Assembly: GCF_004368405.1 (NCBI RefSeq)
Contig: NZ_SBJH01000004.1
Span: 62,001 to 126,000, forward strand
DNA length: 64,000 bases
Direction of reading: 5' to 3'
DNA from: Olivibacter sp. XZL3
Lineage (GTDB): Bacteria > Bacteroidota > Bacteroidia > Sphingobacteriales > Sphingobacteriaceae
In this document: positions 18,166-31,368 of the stretch, one piece after another
Position numbering within the stretch: position 1 is the stretch's first letter
Layout: each line of letters opens with the position of its first letter
Program-made: the position numbers and the translations under genes
Notes under the pieces: model-generated
What the model was told of the DNA's origin: nothing
Databases searched by the model: none
What the model saw: only the letters and a program-made list of their open reading frames with translations

Positions 18166-18195
18166 AAAAAAGCAGGAACGGTGTCCTGCTTTTTC
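18166..18195. terminator. bidirectional Rho-independent terminator
   Basis: AAAAAGCAGGA (18167-18177) and TCCTGCTTTTT (18184-18194) form a long stem with a 6-nt loop and A/T tails on both sides. It separates the AKR/hydrolase transcript from the flavodoxin promoter. Confidence 0.8.
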
Positions 18196-18237
18196 TTGTT
18201 TTTATTCTTTATGAAATCACCTAAGTTAATCTTGTCT

Positions 18238-18475
18238 ATTGCAGATTTTCCTTAAAAAACGTTTCTAACTTATCGAAAGGAATAACATCTACCTTATCGT
18301 ACAAATCTACGTGGAAAGCGTTAGGAATTATCATTAATTAGTTTGGCTCAGAAGCTGCTTTGTACGCATCTTCGCTGAAATAACGGAAGTATGCGCTCTC
18401 TCCGGCGATAAGCAACATCGGTCTAGGTGCAATCTTCTCGACATTTTACAAGTTAAGAAAATCAAATATACCCGA
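18238..18475 (-). pseudogene. alpha/beta hydrolase C-terminal remnant
   Basis: Minus-strand reading gives VEKIAPRPMLLIAGESAYFRYF, SEDAYKAASEPN-stop-LMIIPNAFHVD, LYDKVDVIPFDKLETFFKENLQ-stop. This is the last third of a hydrolase with the conserved Asp/His region (NAFHVD), an internal TAA, and the upstream part missing. Unrelated to the two paralogous hydrolases nearby. Confidence 0.75.
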
Positions 18476-18538
18476 GATACAACGTTGACAAATGGGTTAG
18501 CGTGTCCATTTAATAAAAATAGACACGCTTAAATTGAA

Positions 18539-19654
18539 TTACTTATCCAGTCCTTTTTCCTTCAGCCATTTCGACAATGCGTCCGCTACTTCGATATTGT
18601 TCAGGTCAGAGAAAGCAAAGTGCGTATTGCCTTTAATGCCGATCTCAGGCAGGTGTACCACCGTTGCATCTCCACCTTCTTTATTAATAGCCTCTGCCCA
18701 GAGCCTTGCCATTTCAAGACCGGAGCGCCAATGGTCTTCATTCCATATGTTGGTAGGTTCCTTTGCGATGTTATCGCCATAATAAACGACGATAGGTATC
18801 TGTGCCAATTTTTCAAAGTCCTCCAAAGGTATTTCCACGCCGCTTAATGCACCAAAAAGCCCAGTTGAATTTATAGGCTGCGGTAATTCACCCTCCGGAA
18901 ACATAAACCCGCTGTAAGGTTCATAAGCTACGATTGCCTTGACTTTGTCATTTTTAATGGCCGTCATCCAGCCCGGGCCGCCTCCTTGGGAATGCGTAAC
19001 CAGGACGCCTTCGCCTATTTTGTCGAATAATGCGGAAACTGCATCTGTTATAACATTGGCATCAAAATCTCCCGTGTTCGGGGTCATCTGTCTGTAGAAC
19101 TGTTCCAGCGATGCCGCATCTTTTGGAAACTGAACATTTGGGAAAAAGTCGGGATAATTTCCGAGCCTGAATTGGGTGAACCAGAACTGCTCGTCCGCGG
19201 TCGGCTTAATTGTAGCTTCAACGGTACTTCTGCCGGCATCGCCACGTCTGGGCTGGTCAAGCAGGTAAACCGGGAACTTTCTCCGTAGAAAAATATTCTG
19301 GAAGCCTTCCCGACCGTCAGGTGTGGTCTCCCATGTTTTCTTAGACTGTCCGGCTCCATGCAGGAAAACCAACGGAAGTTTATGCGCGTTTTCGGGAATC
19401 TGGTAGAAAGCATAGGCGTGGTCGCCATGAAAAGTTTGTCCCTGTGGATTTAAAGCGCTGTCCAGATTAAACGTACCAGGTTGGGTAGTCTTTGTACCGC
19501 CTACCATAAAACTACCTTGTTCTTTAATAATTATACTGTTACCGTTGTTTTCGTTTTTTGTATTGCATGATGAAAAGCACAAAGCGCTACTGAGCAATAG
19601 TGAAGGTATTGCAAAGGCCACCCAAGCTTTTCTGCGATTTTGTCTATTTTCCAT
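18539..19654 (-). CDS. alpha/beta hydrolase lipoprotein (esterase-like)
   Basis: 371 residues. Signal peptide and lipobox (IPSLLLSSALCFSSC). Core: LPLVFLHGAGQSKKTWETTPD, LLDQPRRGDAGRS, nucleophile elbow LVTHSQGGGPGW, late His in GIKGNTHFAFSDLNN. Paralogue of 11213-12283 with the same motifs, gaps and C-terminus. Last gene of the AKR operon behind operator copy 3, as its paralogue is last of the flavodoxin operon. Confidence 0.8.
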   Translation of the reverse strand: MENRQNRRKAWVAFAIPSLLLSSALCFSSCNTKNENNGNSIIIKEQGSFMVGGTKTTQPGTFNLDSALNPQGQTFHGDHAYAFYQIPENAHKLPLVFLHGAGQSKKTWETTPDGREGFQNIFLRRKFPVYLLDQPRRGDAGRSTVEATIKPTADEQFWFTQFRLGNYPDFFPNVQFPKDAASLEQFYRQMTPNTGDFDANVITDAVSALFDKIGEGVLVTHSQGGGPGWMTAIKNDKVKAIVAYEPYSGFMFPEGELPQPINSTGLFGALSGVEIPLEDFEKLAQIPIVVYYGDNIAKEPTNIWNEDHWRSGLEMARLWAEAINKEGGDATVVHLPEIGIKGNTHFAFSDLNNIEVADALSKWLKEKGLDK

Positions 19655-19706
19655 GAGTCTATATTTTCTTGGTAATCATTACTAATTAACATTTTCAGCC
19701 AGATGA

Positions 19707-20755
<1,049 letters not shown>

Positions 20756-20764
20756 TTATCCTTA

Positions 20765-21907
<1,143 letters not shown>

Positions 21908-21925
21908 TTCTATGTCATTTAAGGG

Positions 21926-24128
<2,203 letters not shown>

Positions 24129-24144
24129 TCTTATTTATTTATCC

Positions 24145-24214
24145 TACAAATTTCAGCACTGTAATTGGGTGTTATAGTATACCGATTACGGTTTTTGCTA
24201 CCAATATTACTGAT
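24145..24214 (-). promoter_or_regulatory. AraC-type operator copy 4 with -7 element (MFS gene)
   Basis: Operator 24177-24214: GTATACCGATTACGG, 6 bp, CTACCAATATTACTGAT, between the MFS gene and araC. TTTGTA (minus strand) is at 24145-24150, 26 bp away. Also close enough to affect araC itself. Confidence 0.8.
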
Positions 24215-24278
24215 TGCATCTTGGGTTTGGTTATTTGGTCTATTAGAATGTCTATTTTTGCATATAAATATAACAGCT

Positions 24279-25175
24279 ATGGAACGGGCATATAATTTTG
24301 ATACGGTGAGCCAGTACAATGCGTTCAATAACCACGAAACATTGCACCCGCTAGTCAGTATCATTGATTTCTCAAAAGCCAATAAGAGAACTGGTTCGAG
24401 AATGACTTTCGGGCTTTACTGTATTTTCCTTAAAGAGGTACACTGTGGCGATTTAAAATATGGATGCAACTATTACGACTACGAGGAAGGAACATTGGTC
24501 TTTATTTCTCCGGGACAGGTGCTGGATGTGGAGAACAAGGTAGATTTTTATCAGCCGATAGGACATGCTCTGGTATTCCATCCCGATCTGATCAAAGGCA
24601 CCGCTCTGGCCAAGACCTTGGATGAATACAGCTTTTTCAGTTATAATACCAATGAGGCGCTTCACCTATCCAAAAAGGAAAGAAAAATTGTGTTTGATTG
24701 TTTCTCCAAGATCGAAAATGAATTGAGCCACTCAGTCGACAAGCATAGTAAACGGCTGATCGCTTCCAATATTGAGCTGTTCCTGAATTATTGCGAACGA
24801 TTCTACGACCGGCAGTTTATTACCCGAGAACATATCAATAAGGGAATACTGGAAAGATTTGAAGAAGCGTTGAACAGCTATTTCGCTTCCGAAAAACCTT
24901 ATAGCATAGGATTGCCATCGGTCGCTTATTTTGCCGACGAACTCAACCTGTCGTCCAATTACTTTGGTGACCTGATCAAGAAGGAAACGGGAAAATCGGC
25001 ACAGGAATATATCCAGAACAAAATCATTGACATTGCAAAGAACAAGATTTTTGATGGCAGCAAAACGATCAATGAAATTGCATACGAACTAGGTTTTAGA
25101 TATCCGCAGCATTTCAGCAGGTTATTTAAGCAACGTGTCGGTTATACTCCGAATGAGTACAGGAATTTGAATTGA
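24279..25175 (+). CDS. AraC-family regulator, probable master of the island regulon
   Basis: 298 residues from ATG 24279 (MERAYNFDTVSQ). The N-terminal half is a cupin-like sensing domain; the last 100 residues hold two HTH motifs (GLPSVAYFADELNLSSNYFG and KTINEIAYELGFRYPQHFSR, then FKQRVGYTPNEYRN). AraC proteins bind two direct half-sites about 21 bp apart, as seen in the operators. Its gene diverges from the MFS gene across operator copy 4. Close relatives at 27327 and 50751. A start at 24165 would cover the operator and is rejected. Confidence 0.88.
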   Translation: MERAYNFDTVSQYNAFNNHETLHPLVSIIDFSKANKRTGSRMTFGLYCIFLKEVHCGDLKYGCNYYDYEEGTLVFISPGQVLDVENKVDFYQPIGHALVFHPDLIKGTALAKTLDEYSFFSYNTNEALHLSKKERKIVFDCFSKIENELSHSVDKHSKRLIASNIELFLNYCERFYDRQFITREHINKGILERFEEALNSYFASEKPYSIGLPSVAYFADELNLSSNYFGDLIKKETGKSAQEYIQNKIIDIAKNKIFDGSKTINEIAYELGFRYPQHFSRLFKQRVGYTPNEYRNLN

Positions 25176-25305
25176 CCGCTTGCTGGATTTTCGTGTTCAT
25201 CGTTCATTTTTCGCTTTCATCGGGATTGACGATTTTTGGCAATATTATGCTGTACTTTTGGAAGAGAATAATTTTTTTATTATCCATGAAAGATAAAGGA
25301 GTATT

Positions 25306-26310
25306 TTGCTAAAGAAATACAATTTGTGGCAGCTGCTGCTGATTAGCGCTCTATCTGCAATTTTTGTTATATACCCGGATATAACCTGGTTGCCCTTTGA
25401 ATTAAAATGGCTTGGTAAAGAAGATAAGACCGGTCATATTGCCTTTTTCTTATACCGGTACACCTTTTTTTTCGGACTGATTTTTATATTGATTAGGTAT
25501 AACCTTAATCATTTAAATACTGTCCTTTATAAAAAGAGATTGGGATACAGCATTCTGATATCGGTTGTTGCATATGCCCTTTACGGGGCCATTTCACTTT
25601 TGGTCTTTACCTGGGTCAGGCATTTTGGTAGCCTCGTACTTTTTCAGGTTCTTGTGGTTTCTGTCCTTAGTTCGCTTTTGGGACACATCGTTATGCTATA
25701 CACGGAGAAAAGAAAAAAGGAGAAACAGATTGAGGATCTGACCGTCAAAAATCTACAGAGCCGTTATGATGCTCTGACCAACCAGATCAATCCGCACTTC
25801 TTTTTTAATTCGCTCAATGGTCTGACATCCCTTATCAGGAAAAAGAATGATGAGGTAACGCTGGCCTACGTAGATAAGCTATCAGATGTTTTCAGGTACA
25901 TCCTGCAGAGCGATAAAAAAGGACTGGTAACCTTAGAGGAAGAGCTTGCTTTTGTGGATTCTTTCCGCTATATGATGGAAGTCCGTTTTGCAAATAAACT
26001 GGACTACAACGTTAATGTAGATACCGGCAAGCTAACATCCAGATTGCCTGTACTCTCTATCCTTCCACTTTTGGACAACGTGGTGGTGCATAACATAATT
26101 GATAGCGATCATAAGATGACCATCGATATATATACCAACGACAAAGATGAGTTGGTTATCTCCAGTCCCATCTATCCCAAATTAACTTCTCCGCTAACCA
26201 ATGGCTCAGGACTTAAAAATCTGGAAAGCCGCTTTCTGCTATTGATGGACGAACATATAAAAGTTGAGGATAACGGCAATACATTTACCGTTTATTTACC
26301 GTTAAAGTGA
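25306..26310 (+). CDS. LytS-type sensor histidine kinase
   Basis: 334 residues. Four N-terminal hydrophobic segments (up to about residue 130), then the His-kinase domain with the phospho-acceptor in NQINPHFFFNSLNGL and a degenerate ATPase domain (LPLLDNVVVHN, SGLKNLESR). Starts with TTG at 25306, backed by AAAGGAG 6 bp upstream. Eight bp from the LytTR regulator gene. It has no visible extracytoplasmic sensor domain, so it probably senses through its membrane part. Confidence 0.88.
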   Translation: MLKKYNLWQLLLISALSAIFVIYPDITWLPFELKWLGKEDKTGHIAFFLYRYTFFFGLIFILIRYNLNHLNTVLYKKRLGYSILISVVAYALYGAISLLVFTWVRHFGSLVLFQVLVVSVLSSLLGHIVMLYTEKRKKEKQIEDLTVKNLQSRYDALTNQINPHFFFNSLNGLTSLIRKKNDEVTLAYVDKLSDVFRYILQSDKKGLVTLEEELAFVDSFRYMMEVRFANKLDYNVNVDTGKLTSRLPVLSILPLLDNVVVHNIIDSDHKMTIDIYTNDKDELVISSPIYPKLTSPLTNGSGLKNLESRFLLLMDEHIKVEDNGNTFTVYLPLK

Positions 26311-26317
26311 TTGATTC

Positions 26318-27070
26318 ATGAAAGTGCTGATCGTAGAAGATGAAACGGCCGCTTACGAAAGCCTGGTGGAAATCCTGAAAGAGATTAATCCTACGATAGA
26401 GGTCTTACACAACACGGAGAGTGTCGGCCAGACCGTTAAATGGCTAAAGGGCAATCCTGCCCCCGACCTAATATTAATGGATATCCATCTTTCCGACGGT
26501 TCGGCATTTTTAATATTTGATCATATCGATGTCGAGGCACCTATCATTTTTACGACAGCTTACGATGAATATGCTATCGAAGCATTTAAAGTCAACAGCA
26601 TCGATTATCTGCTCAAACCAATAAAAAACAGCGATGTTGAGCGTGCACTACATAAATTCAGCAGATGGTCGCAGGCCGATATTACAACATACCTGTCGAA
26701 AGTTGCGAAACTAGCACCTACGACACGTTACAGGGACAAGATTCTGGTTCCGGTGAAGGATCAATTACTGCCCATCGATCTCAGGCAGGTCTCTTATTTC
26801 TATACAACCGATAAAAACACACATATCTATCTAAAGGATGGAAATAACCATCCCTATTCCAGAACATTGGATCAGATATTTTCCTCCCTGAACCCATCTG
26901 ATTTTTACCGTGCTAACAAACAATATATTATTGCCCGAAGTGCCGTTAAGAACATAACGATCTGGTTCGATAACCGCCTTTTCATTACATTGGACACCGA
27001 AGTGCCGGAACGGATCTACATTAGTAAAAACAGAGCTGCAGAATTTAAAGAATGGATCGTAAATGGCTAA
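26318..27070 (+). CDS. LytTR-type response regulator
   Basis: 250 residues. Receiver domain 1-120 with the acidic pocket VEDE, phospho-acceptor Asp in LILMDIHLSDG, Thr in FTTAYDE and Lys in YLLKPI. LytTR DNA-binding domain from about 145 (KILVPVKDQLLPIDLRQVSY, FYRANKQYIIARSAV). Partner of the kinase before it. No target site was identified. Confidence 0.92.
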   Translation: MKVLIVEDETAAYESLVEILKEINPTIEVLHNTESVGQTVKWLKGNPAPDLILMDIHLSDGSAFLIFDHIDVEAPIIFTTAYDEYAIEAFKVNSIDYLLKPIKNSDVERALHKFSRWSQADITTYLSKVAKLAPTTRYRDKILVPVKDQLLPIDLRQVSYFYTTDKNTHIYLKDGNNHPYSRTLDQIFSSLNPSDFYRANKQYIIARSAVKNITIWFDNRLFITLDTEVPERIYISKNRAAEFKEWIVNG

Positions 27071-27326
27071 ATCAAGCAACGGCAGCATTCGCTTTTCGTC
27101 TTTAGTCCTAAGTTTTTCGTTTTAGTCCGCCCCTATAAATAGGTATAGTTTAATTTTCAGAAGTTTGCTTCATAAGATATAAGGACATTTTATGAAAACA
27201 GCTAGCACACACAACACTGATAATAGAATAACTCTATCCTATGTCACGAGCGGCATTAAGCACGGGAATATATCCGATACGTTTTTTCATAACGGGTACT
27301 CTTTGGTCTGATAGCAACCTTGTACC

Positions 27327-28187
27327 ATGGAAAAGGCTATCAACGTAGGCACAATCCCTGCCTTCCATATTTTCAATAAAACTGAAACAAGGCATTCGCT
27401 GGTCAGCTTGGTGAAGCAATCTCAGCGAACCTTAGAGTCTGATCTCAAGCTGCATCCGGACCTATATTGCATAGCGCTGACCTACCATGAAAATCAACAG
27501 GGAAAACTATCAATTATTTTTCCCGGACACGGCGGGGAACAGAAGATAGAACCGGATAAGCAGAAGAAACATGCATTGGTCTTCCATCCCGATCTGATCC
27601 AGGGAACGCCATTGGCAAATAACATCAACGAATGGAAATTTTTGGGTTATTCTGCTGACACATACTTACACCTTTCCCCTCAAGAGTGCCAACTAATATC
27701 CGACTGCTTTGGCAGCATCGAAGTGGAACTGGAGTACGCAATGGATAAACACAGTAAAAAACTAATTATCTCCCATATAGAACGTCTCCTGAATTATTGC
27801 ATGCGATTTTATGATCGTCAGATCGTTTTCCATGAGGATAGCTCCAAAGGTATTTTAAAACGGTTCGATCTTTTGCTAAACGATTATCTTTCATCAGGGA
27901 ATATTTACGAAATCGGGATTCCTATGGTGGCTTATTTTGCCGATAAATTGCATCACTCGCCAAATTATTTTGGAGACCTGATAAAGAAGGAAACGGGAAT
28001 GTCTGCGCAGGAATATATTCGAAATAGGATAGCCCGGGAAGCAAAAAATAGAATCGGCGATAGGGACAAGTCAATTAATAAGATTGCTTTTGAGCTCGGA
28101 TTTAAATATCCACAACATTTTTCCAGGTTCTTTAAAAAAATGGTCGGACTGAGTCCTAACGAATTTAGGGCAACAATTGCCAAATAA
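27327..28187 (+). CDS. AraC-family regulator, second paralogue
   Basis: 286 residues, strongly similar to the regulator at 24279 (HALVFHPDLIQGTPLA, NYFGDLIKKETGMSAQEYI), but the N-terminal sensor is altered (LALTYHENQQGKLSIIFPGHG) and 12 residues shorter. Both HTH motifs are intact (KSINKIAFELGFKYPQHFS). It may bind related sites or compete with the first paralogue. A degenerate operator overlaps its stop codon. The 257 bp before it hold only a 39-codon frame (27192-27311) with no recognisable content. Confidence 0.85.
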   Translation: MEKAINVGTIPAFHIFNKTETRHSLVSLVKQSQRTLESDLKLHPDLYCIALTYHENQQGKLSIIFPGHGGEQKIEPDKQKKHALVFHPDLIQGTPLANNINEWKFLGYSADTYLHLSPQECQLISDCFGSIEVELEYAMDKHSKKLIISHIERLLNYCMRFYDRQIVFHEDSSKGILKRFDLLLNDYLSSGNIYEIGIPMVAYFADKLHHSPNYFGDLIKKETGMSAQEYIRNRIAREAKNRIGDRDKSINKIAFELGFKYPQHFSRFFKKMVGLSPNEFRATIAK

Positions 28188-28214
28188 TGGTAGCAAATTC
28201 CGTAAATACGCTTA
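28183..28214 (+). promoter_or_regulatory. degenerate operator copy 6, opposite orientation
   Basis: The minus strand reads TTACGGAATTTGCTACCATT, matching the centre of the operator consensus (TTACGG, TTTGCTACCA). The flanks are poor and no TTTGTA stands at 25-26 bp. It would face the broken DUF4440 gene at 28228. Probably a decayed site. Confidence 0.4.
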
Positions 28215-28227
28215 TATATGTAATGAA

Positions 28228-28649
28228 ATGAAAAAGTCAATTGATCTTTTTTGTACGCTGTGTATCCTTTTGCTGTCTTTTTGCTATGCACTGGGAAATA
28301 CTGAAATTGGACAAGAAACGGTGCCAGATCCAAAGGATAAAATCCTTGAATTGTCTCAAAAAAAATGGATGTGGATAATGGATCGTCAAACCGATTCACA
28401 CCAGATTCTATCTGATGAGAAGATTGTTTCCCGGCAACCGGAAATACGCGTGGATAAAGCGGGCCATATCGGCCTCATTAAAAATGGAAATATTCGATAC
28501 CAGAACATAGATATCCTCAAAACAGACATTCAAATCGTTGCTGATATATCAACTCTGCGAACGAAAGTTGAGTTTAATTTTCTAGATAGAACGGAGGAGA
28601 CGGAAATTAACATGTGACGGAGGTATACAAAAAACATAAAAACTATTAG
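28228..28649 (+). pseudogene. DUF4440/NTF2-like protein gene, frameshifted
   Basis: The intact frame runs to 28617 (MKKSIDLFCTLCILLLSFCYA signal peptide; ILELSQKKWMWIMDRQTD). The conserved C-terminus then appears in another frame as VTEVYKKHKNY-stop, where the paralogues have TEVYKKEADGWKLLVLTF. The central part is also shorter than in 13938 and 30842. Probably inactive. Confidence 0.7.
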
Positions 28650-28804
28650 AATCTCATCCTTTTCCAGGTAGATACGTTTAAATCCCCTCGCTTACATAAG
28701 CAATAGTGCCTAAACATCATACGGAATTGCTAAAATTAAAGTACAAACAGTACCCCACCAAAAAACAAAAATATAAATCAAGTATAACAAGTATAATATA
28801 TCAT

Positions 28805-30082
28805 ATGGAACAAAACCGAATATTGTCCACACCATTAAGCCGGGTTACATTATTGGATGCTTTAAGAGGGTTCTCTTTGTTGGGCGTGATACTGATGCAC
28901 ATGCTGCAGCAATTCAGTATTTTTTCATTCTCTCCAGATGCCCGTGAACCCCTATTCCCAGCAATGGATGAAACGGTACAGTGGATTGGACAAAATGTGA
29001 TCATGGGTAGGTTCATAAATATTTTTGCCTTTCTTTTCGGGTTGAGTTTTTTCATTCAGCTCAGTCGTGCAGCTAAAAAGGGAATTGATTTCAGGTGGCG
29101 TTTTATTTGGAGGATGGTAGTCATGTTGATCATAGGGTTAATCGGCAACTGTTTTTACGGCGGCGAGATCATCTCCCTTTACGCTGTTTTCGGGGCAATA
29201 TTGGTTTTGCTCTATCGGGTAAAATCGTGGATTTTGATCACGATTGCAGCTTTATTGCTTCTAGGGATGCCGCGGATTATGCAGGTCAGCTACAGTGCAT
29301 TTCAGAAAACGGAGCAAACAGAAAATTCACGGCAGGAAATTAGGCAACGCCAGGCGGCTCAGATCGGTGCCGAGGTCGATAAACCATCTTTCATCAATTC
29401 GGTAAAGCACAATTTTACCCGAGGATTGCAAGGAAAACTAAATTATCAATTTGGTTTGTTTGGACGAGGATATATTACATTGGCTTTGTTCATTCTCGGC
29501 TTGGTCGTCGGTCGTTTGGGCTTTTTTGAACGGGTGCAGCCCAAGAGAAAAGTTACTTTGCTTTTTTTAGCTTTTGTAATCATTGTCCTGCTGATAAGTT
29601 TTGCAGTTAGCCTTTTCCCCGACTTGGATTTCCGTTCGTTAATGAACGGCGAGGCAGAAGGCCTTTTTTCCGGACTAACCCTGATGACGTTGAATGATCT
29701 AAAAATAGTTGCCTTTTCAGGAGCTATAGTTACCGGATTCACGCTTTTATACCAGAACAGACTTTTCAGTAAATATCTGGACGTCTTTTCACCTTATGGC
29801 CGCATGGGGCTGACAAATTATGAAATGCAGAGCGTTCTCGGATGCCTAATATTTTCGATGTGGGCCTTCGGCCCTATTTTCCAAAGCTGGGGAACGACTG
29901 AACTATTTTTATTAGGCATAGGTATCTACTTTTTCCAGTTGATATTCAGCCCATATTGGCTTAAAAACTATTTGTACGGTCCGCTAGAATGGTTTTTGCG
30001 CACAGCAACTTATCTAAAGATGCAGCCATTGCGGAAGGAAAAATACGTAAAAAATAGGTTTAATGGATTAATTCAGCGATAA
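28805..30082 (+). CDS. DUF418-family membrane protein
   Basis: 425 residues from ATG 28805 (MEQNRILSTPLSRVTLLDALRGFSLLGV). About 10 hydrophobic segments; the opening LDALRGFSLLGVILMHM and the late YGRMGLTNYEMQS, with the SPYWLKNYLYGPLEW box, are typical of DUF418 (YeiB-like) proteins. Function unknown; relatives are loosely related to acyltransferase-3-like membrane proteins. The DNA before it (28650-28804) is AT-rich with no other gene. Confidence 0.85.
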   Translation: MEQNRILSTPLSRVTLLDALRGFSLLGVILMHMLQQFSIFSFSPDAREPLFPAMDETVQWIGQNVIMGRFINIFAFLFGLSFFIQLSRAAKKGIDFRWRFIWRMVVMLIIGLIGNCFYGGEIISLYAVFGAILVLLYRVKSWILITIAALLLLGMPRIMQVSYSAFQKTEQTENSRQEIRQRQAAQIGAEVDKPSFINSVKHNFTRGLQGKLNYQFGLFGRGYITLALFILGLVVGRLGFFERVQPKRKVTLLFLAFVIIVLLISFAVSLFPDLDFRSLMNGEAEGLFSGLTLMTLNDLKIVAFSGAIVTGFTLLYQNRLFSKYLDVFSPYGRMGLTNYEMQSVLGCLIFSMWAFGPIFQSWGTTELFLLGIGIYFFQLIFSPYWLKNYLYGPLEWFLRTATYLKMQPLRKEKYVKNRFNGLIQR

Positions 30083-30600
30083 TGATAGAAAGTCAGATTA
30101 TAATAGCCTCCATTCTACTTGTTTTTGGTATTCTTCTTTTGGGCTCCCGCATTCTCATGGCAACGAAAAAAGCATCATGGGGCCTTCAGAAACTGGTAAA
30201 CTGCACACCGCCAGAAGACAATTAGATGAGCATGTCAAACAAAAAGTGTTGAATCATTTCCATCTGCATTTCATAATTGCGGGATAAGCTCCTCTGGCTG
30301 GCCGAGGACCTGGGAATTATGGTCAAATCCTATAACGATAGCATCCCGCACCTCGTATATTATACACCAAAGGGTGAAGTGGCATTATACCTGCCCCATC
30401 ATGAGGGCAGGGTATTACCCGATCGTTTAGTATGCTTGGTAGACACGCTATTTAGCTGCACTTCTATCTTAAGACGGAGAAAATTATTACCTGCAATAGC
30501 ATGGATAAGATATATATTTTACATATACAGGACAAGGATCTATATAAAGAGGTCGTCATTGAAAATGATGAGATAATCATTATCACCAAAACAAAGTCAA
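30082..30600 (+). pseudogene. decayed paralogue of the 3383-3961 gene
   Basis: MIESQIIIASILLVFGILLLG (membrane anchor), then frame changes giving LDEHVKQKVLNHFHLHF, SIPHLVYYTPKGEVALYL, EGRVLPDRL, and in another frame KIYILHIQDKDLYKEVVIENDEI. These match in order the intact protein at 3383-3961 (NTPHLVYYTLDGEW, GEVLPNAISKL, KTYILHMHKGNKYKEVFIENNEM). At least three frameshifts. Confidence 0.75.
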
Positions 30601-30621
30601 GAAATTATTTTCATGGAAAGC

Positions 30622-30840
30622 CTACTCGTACCACTCTCCTATTTCACCGTTGCCCTTAGGTTTTACTGATTCCCAGATTTCGTTTTTAAACAGTTCTGGG
30701 TCTTCCACGATCTTTGCGATAAAAGCTGCAATGCTCTTTCTGGAAATGGCAGCACCTATTTCCGGTTTTCCTTTTTTGTCAAAGCATATCCCACTCCATT
30801 GGCATTGGTAACCGTGTTCCTTTATTCCGGATTTATTTCT
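30622..30840 (-). pseudogene. NAD(P)H-binding protein C-terminal fragment
   Basis: Minus-strand frames give VTNANGVGYALTKK then, after a shift in the A-run, GKPEIGAAISRKSIAAFIAKI-VEDPELFKNEIWESVKPKG. This is the end of an NmrA-like reductase (the ISRxDIAxF motif). The N-terminal two thirds are missing; the DUF4440 gene begins right upstream. Confidence 0.65.
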
Positions 30841-30841
30841 A

Positions 30842-31294
30842 TTAATGCTTAATCTTATGCGTGTCCCGCACACTGCTAAACGTCAAGACTAACAATTTCC
30901 AACCGTCGGCTTCTTTTTTATAGACCTCCGTAACCGTAAATTCAGTCACCGCGGTGTTTCCCCGAACCACGGCATCCAACGTAATGCGGTTCCAAAGGAC
31001 AGCCACATCGTCAACAATTTCAACGGCTACATCATGGACATCGGCATTTTTATACCAAATGCTTCCGGTTTTAATAATCTCCAACTCCTCATCCCTTTTC
31101 CAGGTTCCACTCATATGGACAAATTTTGACTTATCGTGAAAAAGTGAAGCCAGTTTGTCTACGTTTTTGTCAGCCATCCATTGCCATTTGGCTTTAGAAA
31201 GATCTTTAAGCTCTTGTTCGGTTGAAGAATTTTGGGCGAAAGACAGTTGTACTCCCAGAATGACTAATAATAACCCAATGATTGATTTTTTCAT
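30842..31294 (-). CDS. exported NTF2-like (DUF4440) protein
   Basis: 150 residues. Signal peptide (SIIGLLLVILGVQLSFAQ) and an NTF2-like fold: LSKAKWQWMADKNVDKLASLF, HDKSKFVHMSGTWKRDEEL, TEVYKKEADGWKLLVLTFSSV. Paralogue of 13938-14402. Co-directional with the molybdenum hydroxylase genes, 75 bp after the large subunit, so it may be the fourth gene of that operon. Confidence 0.8.
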   Translation of the reverse strand: MKKSIIGLLLVILGVQLSFAQNSSTEQELKDLSKAKWQWMADKNVDKLASLFHDKSKFVHMSGTWKRDEELEIIKTGSIWYKNADVHDVAVEIVDDVAVLWNRITLDAVVRGNTAVTEFTVTEVYKKEADGWKLLVLTFSSVRDTHKIKH

Positions 31295-31368
31295 GTTCTA
31301 TTTGTTTAATAGTTCTAAATTGAGATTTACTTTACTTGTTTATTGTTAAAATTATACCGTTCTGTCGA

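Noticed and set aside
24165-24278. N-terminal extension of the AraC gene
   Set aside because: It would translate through operator copy 4; ATG 24279 aligns with the paralogue start MEKAI.
27192-27311. 39-codon reading frame starting MKTASTHNTDNR before the second AraC gene
   Set aside because: No recognisable domain, no supporting ribosome site and no paralogue; likely chance.
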